From: Frankia sp. AiPa1
GTDB lineage: Bacteria > Actinomycetota > Actinomycetes > Frankiales > Frankiaceae
NCBI RefSeq assembly: GCF_023243075.1
Contig: NZ_JALKFZ020000142.1
Span: 1-64,000 of the forward strand
Direction of reading: 5' to 3'
Length of the DNA: 64,000 bases
Part shown: positions 44,720-53,486 of the stretch, piece by piece
Layout: every line of letters starts with the position of its first letter
Numbering within the stretch: the stretch's first letter is position 1
Notes under the pieces: generated by a model
Database searches by the model: none
What the model was told of the DNA's origin: nothing
The model's input: only the letters and a program-made list of their open reading frames with translations
Program-made: the position numbers and the translations under genes

Positions 44720-45223
44720 CGGCCCAGTACAACCGGAATCTCAGCACAGGTCGACGCCGCGCCTCGACGGCCACGGCATCCCGACGACGACCTGCGCGCC
44801 GGGGAACCCTCGCTCCTCGACGGCCCAGGGCACTCCGAGAACCGGTAGCCCCGCGTCCCACCTGCGCCTGTTCGGGCTCTCCGCACCCCGCGCCACCCAA
44901 CGGCCCGCCGCCCTGTTCTCGGTGTCGGCGGGCCGTTGGCGTCCGGCGGGACGGTCTTTCAGTAGGGCTGTCCTTCGGTGAGGGGGTCTTCAGCCGCCGA
45001 CACGAACAGAACCTTCACGTCGTCCCACGCGGCAGCGCCTCGAACGGGCAGTCCCGGAGGTTTCCGTTCCTGGCCGGTCGGGACCACACCTGCATGCCCT
45101 AGGCTTGAGATCTAGCAGATCCAGCAATCCTCGGTCGAGGAGCAGTTCTTCGACGCGGTGTGCTCCGAGCCACGGAGGCACCGAGAGCACTGTGGGGGCG
45201 GCCAAGCTGAAAGGTTCAACGTC
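44720..45223. other. trxA-cwlM intergenic region
   Basis: These 504 bp contain the trxA terminator hairpin (44897-44939) and a probable -10 element TAGGCT (45100-45105) about 119 bp before the cwlM-like start. Short frames here have no supporting features. Confidence 0.55.
44897..44939 (+). terminator. Terminator hairpin after trxA
   Basis: CCAACGGCCCGCCG (44897-44910) and CGGCGGGCCGTTGG (44926-44939) form a perfect 14-bp GC-rich stem with a 15-nt loop, 177 bp after the trxA stop codon. There is no U-tract. Confidence 0.75.
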
Positions 45224-46750
45224 GTGAAGCTGCTGCGACTGGGAGACCAGGAACCCGCCGTCGCCGAAGTCCGGGCGACCCTGACCTATCTCGGTTTTCT
45301 CCCCGCGACTCCTCGGCAGATCAGCGGGAGTGCGGAGCGGGCCGGCGCCGATCCAGCAGCCCCGCCCGACGGATCCGCCTCGGGCCCGGGCTCGGGCTCC
45401 ACGACGGGTATCTCACCCGATTCCCCGACCAGCCCCACGAAGCCGGACACCGCCGCGTACCAGAGCTCAGGCGTCTCCCCGGGCACAGCCACAACCCGTG
45501 ATGTGGCCACATCCCTGGACGCGGCCACATCTCAGGGCACAGCCGCTTCCAAGGGTCTGGCCACGACTTCGGACCAGGCCGCATCCACGGACCCGGGCAT
45601 TCCCCGGGATCCGGGCGCGGGCTCAGCCACTACCCAGAGCCCAGGCTCGAAGCTGGGGCTGGCTCGAGACGCACCGGTGGCAACGCCTGCCCCATCCACC
45701 GTTCCTGCCGCGCCAGTTGTTCCTGCTGACCGATTCGACCTCTCGCTCGACCGCGCCCTACGCGCGTTCCAGCAGAGCCGAGGCCTGTCCGTCGATGGAA
45801 TCCTCGGGCCTGACAGCGCGCGCTCTCTTGAGGAGGCCCGGCGCAATCTGGGCGACCGTCTGCTTTACCACAGCCCCGCGCACCCGTTTGCCGGGGACGA
45901 TGTCGCCGCGTTGCAGGAGCGGCTGTCCAACATGGGCTTCGATGTCGGACGCACAGACGGCATCTTCGGTCCGCGGACCGAGGGCGCTGTGCGGGAGTTC
46001 CAGCGCAACCGCGGCCTGGCATCCGACGGTCGGTGCGGACCGCACACTCTGCGTGAACTCAAGCGCCTTCGGCGGACAGTGACCGGCGGTCGTCCGGATG
46101 TGCTGCGCGAATCGGTCCGTCTCCTCGCCCGTGGCTCCTCTCTGCTCGGCGTCGTCATCGCGCTGGATCCCGGTCACGGCGGCGGTGACACCGGAGTCGC
46201 CTGCAACGGGCTGTGCGAGCGCGACCTCATGGCCGATCTGGCCGACCGCCTGTCGACCAGGCTGATCGACTCGGGACTGGAGTCGGTTCTCATCCATGCC
46301 CCGGACGAGTCGCTGACCGAACAGGAACGCGCCGCACGCGCCAACTCCCTTGAGGCCGATCTGCTGATCTCGCTGCATACCGATGGCAGCGACTCGCGGC
46401 ATGCCCAGGGAGTCTCGGCCTACTACTACGGCACGACCCGCGGGTCGTCGGCGGTAGGCGAGCGCTTCGCCCAGCTGGTCCAGCGTGAGATCGTCTCGCG
46501 TACCAGCATGCAGGACTGCCGGACCCACCCCAAAGCCTGGGACCTGCTGCGCCGAACTCGAATGCCGGCTGTTCGCCTGGACCTCGGTTATCTCACCAAC
46601 GAGCAGGACGCACGCGCTCTCGGCACCACACAGTTCCTGTCTGCGGTGGCCGAGGCTGTCCTGGCTGCAACCCAGCGACTGTTCCTGCCCCCCGAGATGG
46701 ATGCACCCACGGGCCAGCTTCACGTTCCTCGCGTCGCGGGGCGGAGCTGA
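45224..46750 (+). CDS. cwlM: CwlM-like protein (peptidoglycan-binding and amidase_3 fold)
   Basis: This 508-residue protein starts at GTG 45224 with GAAAGG nine bases upstream. A Thr/Ser/Pro-rich insertion (about residues 28-165) interrupts the N-terminus. Two peptidoglycan-binding repeats follow (FQQSRGLSVDGILGPDSARS, FQRNRGLASDGRCGPHTLRE), then an amidase_3 domain from about residue 309 (VIALDPGHGGGDTG, ISLHTDGSDSR). The catalytic Glu of active amidases is Asp here (RLDLGYLTN), and there is no signal peptide. The gene's position and cytoplasmic nature match mycobacterial CwlM, which regulates MurA rather than cutting cell wall. That role is inferred from homology and synteny. Confidence 0.85.
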   Translation: MKLLRLGDQEPAVAEVRATLTYLGFLPATPRQISGSAERAGADPAAPPDGSASGPGSGSTTGISPDSPTSPTKPDTAAYQSSGVSPGTATTRDVATSLDAATSQGTAASKGLATTSDQAASTDPGIPRDPGAGSATTQSPGSKLGLARDAPVATPAPSTVPAAPVVPADRFDLSLDRALRAFQQSRGLSVDGILGPDSARSLEEARRNLGDRLLYHSPAHPFAGDDVAALQERLSNMGFDVGRTDGIFGPRTEGAVREFQRNRGLASDGRCGPHTLRELKRLRRTVTGGRPDVLRESVRLLARGSSLLGVVIALDPGHGGGDTGVACNGLCERDLMADLADRLSTRLIDSGLESVLIHAPDESLTEQERAARANSLEADLLISLHTDGSDSRHAQGVSAYYYGTTRGSSAVGERFAQLVQREIVSRTSMQDCRTHPKAWDLLRRTRMPAVRLDLGYLTNEQDARALGTTQFLSAVAEAVLAATQRLFLPPEMDAPTGQLHVPRVAGRS

Positions 46751-46802
46751 ATCCACGGCTCACCGGCCACCGCAACGCAGTCACTGCCACCCGACTCATC
46801 CC

Positions 46803-46849
46803 TGCTCGATGGATTCTGCTCGATGGATTCCGACCTGCTCGATGGGTTG
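46803..46849. repeat. Direct repeats of TGCTCGATGGATTC
   Basis: Two perfect 14-bp tandem copies (46803-46816 and 46817-46830) and a third imperfect copy (from 46836, TGCTCGATGGGTTG) follow the cwlM-like gene. No function is suggested. Confidence 0.75.
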
Positions 46850-47029
46850 CGAATCGAGCGCTGCGCGGGTCCGCCTCCCCCGGGATACCACCGAGCCATC
46901 GCTACACCAGCGTGGTCCGTCGGCCCATCGACCCGACCGCGTTCCGGGCGCCTCCGTCGCCCGAGGCAAGGCCCGCGCCCAGGTGGGCGGACTGGATCGC
47001 CTCGCGCCGATGCGGAGCGAGGGAGAGTG

Positions 47030-47043
47030 GTTTCACGTGAAAC
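47030..47043. promoter_or_regulatory. parS centromere site
   Basis: GTTTCACGTGAAAC is a perfect 14-bp parS palindrome, the ParB nucleation site. It lies in an intergenic region 1 kb from the parB stop and about 12.5 kb from oriC, as expected for origin-proximal centromeres. Confidence 0.9.
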
Positions 47044-47159
47044 TTGCCCATCAGTCTGCCCGTGATCCTGGCTGACGAGCTTAGGCTGAGTCCGTATGCC
47101 GCCGCCTGTCCAACGATCGAGGCGACGGTCCGGTGGCCGACCGCTGGAGAGCCCTTTCG

Positions 47160-47798
47160 ATGAGCCGTCGCATCGCGAACATCACCCTGGACAACATCGA
47201 CGATCTGCCACTTCCCTGCCGTCGATGCGTGTTCTGGGAACTTGATCCGGTTGCCCGAAGCAGGGCCGAAGAGGCGGGCGCCTCGGACATCGAGAAGGAG
47301 GCGTGGGTCTCCTCTGCGCTCCTCGAGTGGGGCAGCATCGGAAAGATCGTCTATATGGATGATCTACCCGCTGGTTTCGTGATGTTCGCACCGCCAGCGT
47401 ACGTACCCCGGTCCGCCGCGTTTCCGACCAGTCCCGTCTCAGCCGACGCCGTGCTTCTCATGACCGCACTCATCGTCGAGGAGTTCCAAGGGCAGGGTCT
47501 CGGTCGCATCCTCACGCAGGCGGTTGCCAAGGAGATCCATCGTCGCGGATTCAAGGCGATCGAGGCATTCGGCGATCTACAGAACTCGGACACCCGGTGC
47601 GTGGTCCCGGCCGAGTATCTGTTGTCGGTCGGGTTCAAAACCGTACGACCACACCACCGCTGGCCGCGGCTGCGTCTCGAGGTGAAGAACGTCATCAGCT
47701 GGCGCGAGGATGTCGAAGTCGCCCTGGAACGTCTACTCGGATCGATGACGCCAGAGGGGGTACTTCGCAAGGTGGGCCAAGCCAGCAACCCAGCGTGA
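47160..47798 (+). CDS. GNAT-family N-acetyltransferase
   Basis: This 212-residue protein starts at ATG 47160 with GGAGAG eight bases upstream. The GNAT core includes the acetyl-CoA-binding motif in LIVEEFQGQGLGRILTQAVA (about residues 104-123). Upstream residues LPLPCRRCVFWELDP match the actinobacterial GNAT proteins found between cwlM and parB (Rv3916c in M. tuberculosis, there on the opposite strand as I recall). The substrate is unknown. It converges with parB across a very stable hairpin. Confidence 0.87.
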   Translation: MSRRIANITLDNIDDLPLPCRRCVFWELDPVARSRAEEAGASDIEKEAWVSSALLEWGSIGKIVYMDDLPAGFVMFAPPAYVPRSAAFPTSPVSADAVLLMTALIVEEFQGQGLGRILTQAVAKEIHRRGFKAIEAFGDLQNSDTRCVVPAEYLLSVGFKTVRPHHRWPRLRLEVKNVISWREDVEVALERLLGSMTPEGVLRKVGQASNPA

Positions 47799-47802
47799 TG
47801 CC

Positions 47803-47849
47803 TGTCCACCTCGCCGGCCCGGTCGCCTACCGGGCCGGCGAGGTGGACA
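47803..47849. terminator. Bidirectional terminator between the GNAT gene and parB
   Basis: A 20-nt arm (47803-47822) is exactly complementary to 47830-47849, and one more T-A pair extends it to 21 bp around a 5-nt loop. It begins five bases after the GNAT stop codon, between convergent genes. It is the most stable hairpin I saw in the window. Confidence 0.9.
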
Positions 47850-48039
47850 TCGATACCCACGGCCCGAAGGGCAACCCTGGCTTCTGGTCACCCTCCTCGC
47901 GTCCCGCACGCATCGGAACTCAGTGGGCAGCGACGCCGCCACCGGCGGCATGCCGGGCCTGCTAGTCGCTTCGGTCCCACCTTGCTAGCGGCAGACCGTA
48001 CTTCGCCCTCCATCTGACGCCGGCCACATGTCTCCGGCG

Positions 48040-49056
48040 CTACGAGAGGGGAAGGTTCTCCGTCGCGCTCCCTGAAGACATCACTGCCACGATGCGCTCC
48101 AGATCCTCGATCGAGGCGAATTCGACGGTGATTTTTCCCTTGCTGCGGCCCATGTCGACCTTCACTCGGGTCTCGAACCGGTCAGAGAGTTGCTCGGCAA
48201 ACCGAGACAGCGCGGGGGATGGCGCTCGGGGCCCGCGCGGCGCCCTCTTGCGTGCTGTGTCCTCGCCCAGGGCGACGATTTCCTCCACCGACCGAACCGA
48301 CAGGCCCTCCTCCACGATCCGGGTGGCCAGCCGATCCTGGGCATCGGAATCCTGCAGAGACAGCAGCGCCCGCGCGTGTCCCGCAGACAACACTCCGGCC
48401 GCCACCCGCCGTTGCACCGCCGGCGACAGCCCCAGCAGGCGGATGGTGTTCGAGACATGCGAGCGGGAGCGGCCTAGACGCCCGGCGAGCTCCTCGTGGG
48501 TTGCCCCGAAGTCCGCAAGCAGCTGCTCGTAGGCCGCCGCCTCCTCCAGCGGGTTGAGCTGCTGGCGGTGCAGATTCTCCAGCAGGGCATCGCGGAGCAT
48601 CGCATCGTCCGAGGTCTCCCGCACGATCGCCGGGATAACGGTCAATCCGGCGAGCTGGGACGCTCGCAGACGCCGCTCACCCATGACAAGTTCGAAGCGG
48701 CCCTCCGCGGCTGGGCGCACCACGACCGGCTGAAGGAGCCCGACCTCCCGCAGGCTCGCGGCCAGCTCCTCCAAGGACTGCTCGTCGAAGTTAGTACGGG
48801 GCTGACGGGAGTTGGGGTCGATGACGCCGACTGGAAGCTCGCGAAACGTGGCGCCGTGCACTGGCAGGGGACCGACCTCGTCGTCCAACCCGTCGGCCCG
48901 GCCACCATGTGCCCCGTAGCCGCCGCGGCCGCGGCCGGAGTAGTCGGCGTAGACGTCGCCGTCAGAGCGACCGATCTCGCGGCCTTCCTCGGGCGGGGGC
49001 CCGACGGGTATCAGAGCGCCGAGCCCACGCCCAAGCCCTCCACGGCGAGCGCTCAC
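48040..49056 (-). CDS. parB: Chromosome-partitioning protein ParB
   Basis: This 338-residue ParB starts at GTG 49056, overlapping the parA stop by 4 bp (GTGA). It begins [17 protein letters not shown] and has the CTP-binding ParB/Srx domain ([51 protein letters not shown]), the helix-turn-helix ([20 protein letters not shown]) and the C-terminal dimerisation segment ([18 protein letters not shown]). It loads at parS sites and, with ParA, segregates the origin. Sites are present at 47030 and 50008. Confidence 0.97.
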   Translation of the reverse strand: MSARRGGLGRGLGALIPVGPPPEEGREIGRSDGDVYADYSGRGRGGYGAHGGRADGLDDEVGPLPVHGATFRELPVGVIDPNSRQPRTNFDEQSLEELAASLREVGLLQPVVVRPAAEGRFELVMGERRLRASQLAGLTVIPAIVRETSDDAMLRDALLENLHRQQLNPLEEAAAYEQLLADFGATHEELAGRLGRSRSHVSNTIRLLGLSPAVQRRVAAGVLSAGHARALLSLQDSDAQDRLATRIVEEGLSVRSVEEIVALGEDTARKRAPRGPRAPSPALSRFAEQLSDRFETRVKVDMGRSKGKITVEFASIEDLERIVAVMSSGSATENLPLS

Positions 49057-50117
49057 CGTGGCATCCCGTTCGGCGCGGCGCCACGCTCGGCCAGCTCTCG
49101 TGCTGCGGCGAGATACGACAGGGAACCGCGCGATGTCGGGTCGTAGGTCAGAACCGACTGGCCATAGCTCGGGGCCTCGGCAAGCCGGACGTTACGCGGG
49201 ATGGTGGTCCCCAGAACCCGCTCGCCAAAGTGCTCCTTGACCTCCTGGACGACCTGGTCCGCCAGTCTCGTGCGCGAGTCGTACATCGTGAGCAGGATCG
49301 TCGACAGGCGCAGGTCCTGGTTCAGATGTGCCTGTACGAGCTCCACATTGCGCAGCAGCATGCCAAGGCCTTCCAGCGCGTAGTACTCGCACTGAATCGG
49401 GATGAGCAGTTCCCGCGCGGCGACCAGCGCGTTGACGGTCAGGAGGCCGAGAGAGGGCGGGCAGTCAATAAAGACATAGTCGACCTCCCGCTGAATGCTC
49501 GCGATAGCCCGACGCAACCGGTTCTCCCGGGCGACCAGGGACACCAGTTCGATCTCCGCCCCAGCGAGGTCGATGGTCGCCGGAGCGCAGTACAGGGACG
49601 GCGCCTCCCCGGACGCCACGACCACCTCGTCGAGCGGGCGGTCGCCCAGCAGCACCTCGTAGATCGAGGGAACACCCGTGTGGTGGTCGATCCCGAGTGC
49701 CGTCGACGCGTTGCCCTGGGGATCAAGATCGATTACCAGAACCCGCACGCCATTCGAAGCCAGAGCCGCAGCCAGATTGACCGTGGTCGTCGTCTTGCCC
49801 ACCCCGCCCTTCTGGTTGGCGACCGAGATGATGCGCCGCTGGGTGGGTCGGGGGAATGGTTGTCGTCGTTCTGCCGCCAAGGCTTCCACTGCTGCTGCCG
49901 CCGCCGCTCCGATCGGGGTCGACCGGTCCGGTGGATCCAGCGGGGACCGCGCGGACCCATAGTTCCGTGCGGCCCCACCCGTCGATCCGTCCCGACCGAT
50001 CAACACTGTTTCACGTGGAACGAGACTGCCCACGTGTCGGCCGGTCACGGCCGGCCTCTCGTGACTGCCGTGAGTCTCGCGCCGTTCGTCTGGCCTGTCT
50101 GCCATCGTGTCGCTCAC
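49053..50117 (-). CDS. parA: Chromosome-partitioning ATPase ParA
   Basis: This 354-residue ParA/Soj has the deviant Walker [21 protein letters not shown], the switch region [15 protein letters not shown], and [19 protein letters not shown]. Its dynamic DNA-bound ATPase moves ParB-parS complexes. I use GTG 50117; ATG 50105 is four codons later. Both lie inside the 3' end of rsmG, giving an overlap of 95-107 bp, so part of the N-terminal 35 residues is encoded in a second frame of rsmG. About 75 N-terminal residues precede the Walker motif, longer than usual. A parS-like site lies in its coding sequence at 50008-50021. Confidence 0.95.
   Translation of the reverse strand: MSDTMADRPDERRETHGSHERPAVTGRHVGSLVPRETVLIGRDGSTGGAARNYGSARSPLDPPDRSTPIGAAAAAAVEALAAERRQPFPRPTQRRIISVANQKGGVGKTTTTVNLAAALASNGVRVLVIDLDPQGNASTALGIDHHTGVPSIYEVLLGDRPLDEVVVASGEAPSLYCAPATIDLAGAEIELVSLVARENRLRRAIASIQREVDYVFIDCPPSLGLLTVNALVAARELLIPIQCEYYALEGLGMLLRNVELVQAHLNQDLRLSTILLTMYDSRTRLADQVVQEVKEHFGERVLGTTIPRNVRLAEAPSYGQSVLTYDPTSRGSLSYLAAARELAERGAAPNGMPR
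50008..50021. promoter_or_regulatory. parS-like site at the rsmG stop codon
   Basis: GTTTCACGTGGAAC (plus strand) differs by one base from the perfect palindrome and is a common natural parS variant. It covers the rsmG stop codon and encodes Val-Pro-Arg-Glu-Thr of ParA in the other frame. It is about 9 kb from oriC. Confidence 0.8.
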
Positions 50118-50940
50118 CGTCGCCGCGCCCTTTCTTACTCTCGGCCCGGGTGAGCTGGGATGCCCGCACGGCGCGCAGGACTCGGCTGGGTTCGTCCACC
50201 CGGCCCTCCCCGCACACCACGACATCCACTGGATGCCAACCCTGGGTTCCGAGACTGCCGCGCGCGTCCTGCAGCTCTGCCAGGATCCTCGAACCGCGCA
50301 TCGCCAGCATGACACCACCCGGCTGCAACATCGGCAGGAGGATTGCACCCAACCGCTCGAGCGGGGCAACCGCGCGAGCGACGACCACCCCGAATCTACG
50401 ACTGTCCGGGCCGATTCCGGCATCCGGCGCGCGGCCGCGCCGCACCGAAACCTGACTTTCCAGACCGAGCGCGGTCACCACTTCGAGCAGAAACTGGCAC
50501 CGTCGCTGCATGGGTTCGAGCAACTCGACCTGCACATCCGGGCGTGCAAGCGCAAGCGGAATTCCGGGCAGCCCAGCCCCGCTACCCACATCGACGAGGT
50601 CGGCACCGTCCGGCACGACCTCCGCGAGCACCGCACAGTTCAGCACGTGGCGGGCCCAGAGCCGGTCGGTCTCCCGGGGGCCGATCAGCCCGCGTTCCAC
50701 CCCAACGGTGGCCAGCAGTTCGGTATACCGCACCGCTTGCGCAATCCTGGCGCCAAAAATCTCGGCGGCGATCGGCGGAACCGCGCACTCGGGCTGGCCC
50801 GATGGGGGGAGCGGAGCTTCGTCGGACGGCGACGTCGAGGGGAAGGTAGGAGCCGGGGGGGTCGGCTGATCCGAGGAATCCAGGCGGGCGGTTGCTATCG
50901 GTGCCCGAGGAGGGTCGGACCTGCGGCCCACGTCACTCAT
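50011..50940 (-). CDS. rsmG: 16S rRNA (guanine527-N7)-methyltransferase RsmG (GidB)
   Basis: RsmG methylates G527 of 16S rRNA; its loss gives low-level streptomycin resistance in several bacteria. The 309-residue protein has the SAM-binding motif LVDVGSGAGLPGIPLALARP (about residues 113-132), preceded by LIGPRETDRLWARHVLNCAV, and VVVARAVAPLERL. Standard length is 210-240 residues; here about 55 extra residues precede the core and a basic tail ([20 protein letters not shown]) extends into parA. The tail is constrained by the overlapping parA frame. Confidence 0.95.
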   Translation of the reverse strand: MSDVGRRSDPPRAPIATARLDSSDQPTPPAPTFPSTSPSDEAPLPPSGQPECAVPPIAAEIFGARIAQAVRYTELLATVGVERGLIGPRETDRLWARHVLNCAVLAEVVPDGADLVDVGSGAGLPGIPLALARPDVQVELLEPMQRRCQFLLEVVTALGLESQVSVRRGRAPDAGIGPDSRRFGVVVARAVAPLERLGAILLPMLQPGGVMLAMRGSRILAELQDARGSLGTQGWHPVDVVVCGEGRVDEPSRVLRAVRASQLTRAESKKGRGDGERHDGRQARRTARDSRQSREAGRDRPTRGQSRST

Positions 50941-51387
50941 CGCACACCTGACCGGGTTGGCCTGACCGGGTAGCCGGCACCGACGGATGGACTAGCACCA
51001 GGTCGCGTCGGCCTGCTCGCAACGACCGGCGGTCGGCAGCACTGAGGAAGGCCCGCGGCGAGAACCGCGGCGGGCACCGAGAACGAAGACGATGAACCGC
51101 ACACCCGACCAGCATCCTCGACTCGTCCGGCCATCTGGCGACCGCCATACTCGAGGGCGCCGACAGCCGCCCAGGACGCCCATACCCGCGAGCTCGGCAC
51201 CTATCAGCATGTCGGTCGGGTAGCAGATGACGATGGCCGAGCCTGACTGCCCGGCTCCGCAACAGGCAGCCGCTGGAGCGGCTGGTCGTTCAAGAGACCG
51301 GTCGGATAGCACGGCCAGAGAGCTCACCGCTGGCGCGCTGGTCAGGCGTCAAGCCTCAAGCGTCAAGCGTCAAGCGTCAAGCGAGCC
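50941..51387. other. Gap between rsmG and the inserted GT-C gene
   Basis: No gene is evident in these 447 bp. They contain rsmG promoter sequence (leftward) and, at the other end, a 7-bp tandem repeat directly after the GT-C stop codon. In most actinobacteria rsmG and jag are adjacent, so this DNA and the GT-C gene are additions. Confidence 0.5.
51346..51380. repeat. 7-bp tandem repeat after the GT-C gene
   Basis: Five copies of GCGTCAA (the second is GCCTCAA) lie at 51346-51380, eight bases past the stop codon at 51388. Repeats of this type are prone to slippage. Confidence 0.9.
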
Positions 51388-53478
51388 TCACCGACGTCCG
51401 GATGCTGTGCCCCCGGCCGCGCACCGGTCGTACCGGGTCAGGACTCCGGTCAGGCGGAACGTCCAGCTTCGGGCCGGACACCAGCCGGCCCGGGGCAACG
51501 CGGCCACTTCACCGGCCAGCTCGCGACTCTCGATATCGATGACGAACACGAGCAGCCCGCGCGGCGCAACGCGTCGCGCGTTGAGCTGAGTCGCCAAGGG
51601 GCTTACGGATCCGCCGAAGAAGATCGTGTCGGTCCGGGCAATCCGGGACGGTCCGTCCGTGAACCCGGATCGGCTCAGGCTGACGGGCGCGCCGGCGCGA
51701 TGCGCGGACTGCACCGGCGGCAGATCAGCCGGGTCACGAGCTCCGTCGTCGCTGGCCTCCATCGCGTACAACCAGCCAGGACGGGCAAGGCGCCCGCCGA
51801 CGGCCACGACATCGCCCGACCGTGCGGCCCGCCGGGTGGCAATCGCGGCGTCCACCATCAGGTCCAGGCCGCGCGTACGGTCGCGATGATCCCAGACCAG
51901 CCGGGCACCGGCAGTGGAGTTCGCCGCGAGCAGTGCGCCGGAACCGAGGAGCGCGAGCAGGGCAGCAGCCGCCAGGGCGAGGCCGGGCAGCGCGACGTGG
52001 GGCCGGCCGGCACGGGGCGGCGACGCGCCCCCGGGCAGCGTCGCACCGAGTCGGCTGATCGTCGGCGGGGGACTACTCGGGAAGGCACGCGCGGTCTCGG
52101 CCGGAAGAGGAACCGCGGAAGACCCAGACCGGGAGATAGGCACTGAATGTGACGGTTCGACTTCGAGTGTGGGTTTACTCGGGGTAGGGATGACGACGGT
52201 GGGGCCGTCAGCAACCGCCTCAGGCCCCTTGCCGGGGAATTCTCGGTTCACGACCAGCACAAGCCGTCGAATCACCCGCCCGAAGCCCACCATGACCACA
52301 ACGACGATCATCGGAGCGATGAAGAGGTTCGTCCGGGTCGGGCCGAAGGGCCAGTACCGCCCGGCGCTCGCCCCGAGCATCATCAGTTCCGCACCGCCGA
52401 GCGCCGCCAGGAGCTGCCGCCCGTCCGGCCGACGGGCAAGAGTCCGCGTCCCGACCGCGGCGCCGCCGAGGATCACGAGCGCGAGCAACACAGTCAGCAG
52501 CGGGCCGGACGCTCCGAGGGGGACGGAGCCATGCACAAGACTCGGGTCGAAACGGTCGATGCCCGGCGGGGAGCCGGTGAGAGTGAAGCGGATCTGCTCG
52601 GCGATGAACCGCAGCGCGGCGAAGGGGCCTCGGCCGGCCAGGAACTGCTGATCCCAGTAGACGCCGTTGCGTTGGCTGGACTGGTGGGCAACGAAGACCA
52701 CCGTGTGCACGCCGACGAGTGCCAGGGCGGGTAGGCACTCGAGTAGACGCGCACGGCGGCGTGGACCTCGCCACAGATCCAGCGCCGACAGCGGCGCGAT
52801 CACGAAGATCCCGGGAACGGAGAACAAGGCGACAAGGCCGGCCGCCGTCCGCCGGACCAGGCGTGCCGCCTTCACACCTTCGGCGTCCCGTCCCGCTGGC
52901 ACTCGTGCCTGGGGACCCCGGTCCGCCCCTTCCCGTGGCGGCGGGCCCGGCTGGTCGGTCCGCGGGGCGGTGGGCGCGGCGGTCAGAGAGGCCGGCGCGG
53001 CGGTCGGAAGGTGGTCTCCCGCCCACAGGATGAGGATGACGGCGGACGCCAACGTCTCGAGCGCGTAGGGCTTGAGCTGGGTCGCCAGGTCAAGAAAAGT
53101 CGAGTTCAGACAGATCCAGCCGGCGGCGAGGACAGCTGTGACCGCCCCGGCATAGCGACTGGCCACAAGCACGATGGCCACGCCGAGCAGGGGTACCGCA
53201 AGGAAACCAGGTAGCCGCAGCGACCAGCTGTGCCAGCCGAACGCGTCCCCGAACAGCCGGGTCACGCCGAGCCAGCCGAGCGCGGACGGGGTGTTCGCCA
53301 CCCCGAGCTCGGCCCACAACGACCTGGCGGGTTCGCTGACCACATGGGCCCGCCAGATCTCGTCATACCAGAAGGGCCGGATCAGGTAGTCCCGCAGCAG
53401 GCACAGCACGCCGACGAGGACCGCGGCGACGGCACCGGCGGCGAGCGCTGCCGCGCGCCGGGAACAACGGTCCCGCAC
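51388..53478 (-). CDS. GT-C-type membrane glycosyltransferase-like protein
   Basis: This 696-residue protein has about ten hydrophobic segments. After the first comes IRPFWYDEIWRAHVVSEP, whose Asp-Glu in an external loop is characteristic of GT39-like and related GT-C enzymes that use polyprenyl-phosphate sugars. Two hydrophilic stretches (about residues 155-205 and 430-500) are Pro/Ala/Arg-rich. The C-terminus forms an external domain with paired Cys (PARSWTF to RYDRCAAGG). It begins at GTG 53478, eight bases after the jag stop, so it is probably cotranscribed with yidC and jag. It is not part of the conserved rsmG-jag order. The substrate is unknown. Confidence 0.72.
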   Translation of the reverse strand: MRDRCSRRAAALAAGAVAAVLVGVLCLLRDYLIRPFWYDEIWRAHVVSEPARSLWAELGVANTPSALGWLGVTRLFGDAFGWHSWSLRLPGFLAVPLLGVAIVLVASRYAGAVTAVLAAGWICLNSTFLDLATQLKPYALETLASAVILILWAGDHLPTAAPASLTAAPTAPRTDQPGPPPREGADRGPQARVPAGRDAEGVKAARLVRRTAAGLVALFSVPGIFVIAPLSALDLWRGPRRRARLLECLPALALVGVHTVVFVAHQSSQRNGVYWDQQFLAGRGPFAALRFIAEQIRFTLTGSPPGIDRFDPSLVHGSVPLGASGPLLTVLLALVILGGAAVGTRTLARRPDGRQLLAALGGAELMMLGASAGRYWPFGPTRTNLFIAPMIVVVVMVGFGRVIRRLVLVVNREFPGKGPEAVADGPTVVIPTPSKPTLEVEPSHSVPISRSGSSAVPLPAETARAFPSSPPPTISRLGATLPGGASPPRAGRPHVALPGLALAAAALLALLGSGALLAANSTAGARLVWDHRDRTRGLDLMVDAAIATRRAARSGDVVAVGGRLARPGWLYAMEASDDGARDPADLPPVQSAHRAGAPVSLSRSGFTDGPSRIARTDTIFFGGSVSPLATQLNARRVAPRGLLVFVIDIESRELAGEVAALPRAGWCPARSWTFRLTGVLTRYDRCAAGGTASGRR

Positions 53479-53486
53479 GGCGGCCG

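Larger units (their letters stand above)
46751..47159. other. Intergenic region with parS and direct repeats
   Basis: These 409 bp between the cwlM-like gene and the GNAT gene contain three TGCTCGATGGRTT repeats (46803-46849) and a perfect parS palindrome (47030-47043). No gene is evident. Confidence 0.6.

Noticed and set aside
44990..45205. Minus-strand small protein between trxA and the cwlM-like gene
   Set aside because: It crosses the likely cwlM promoter and has no start signal or recognisable motif.
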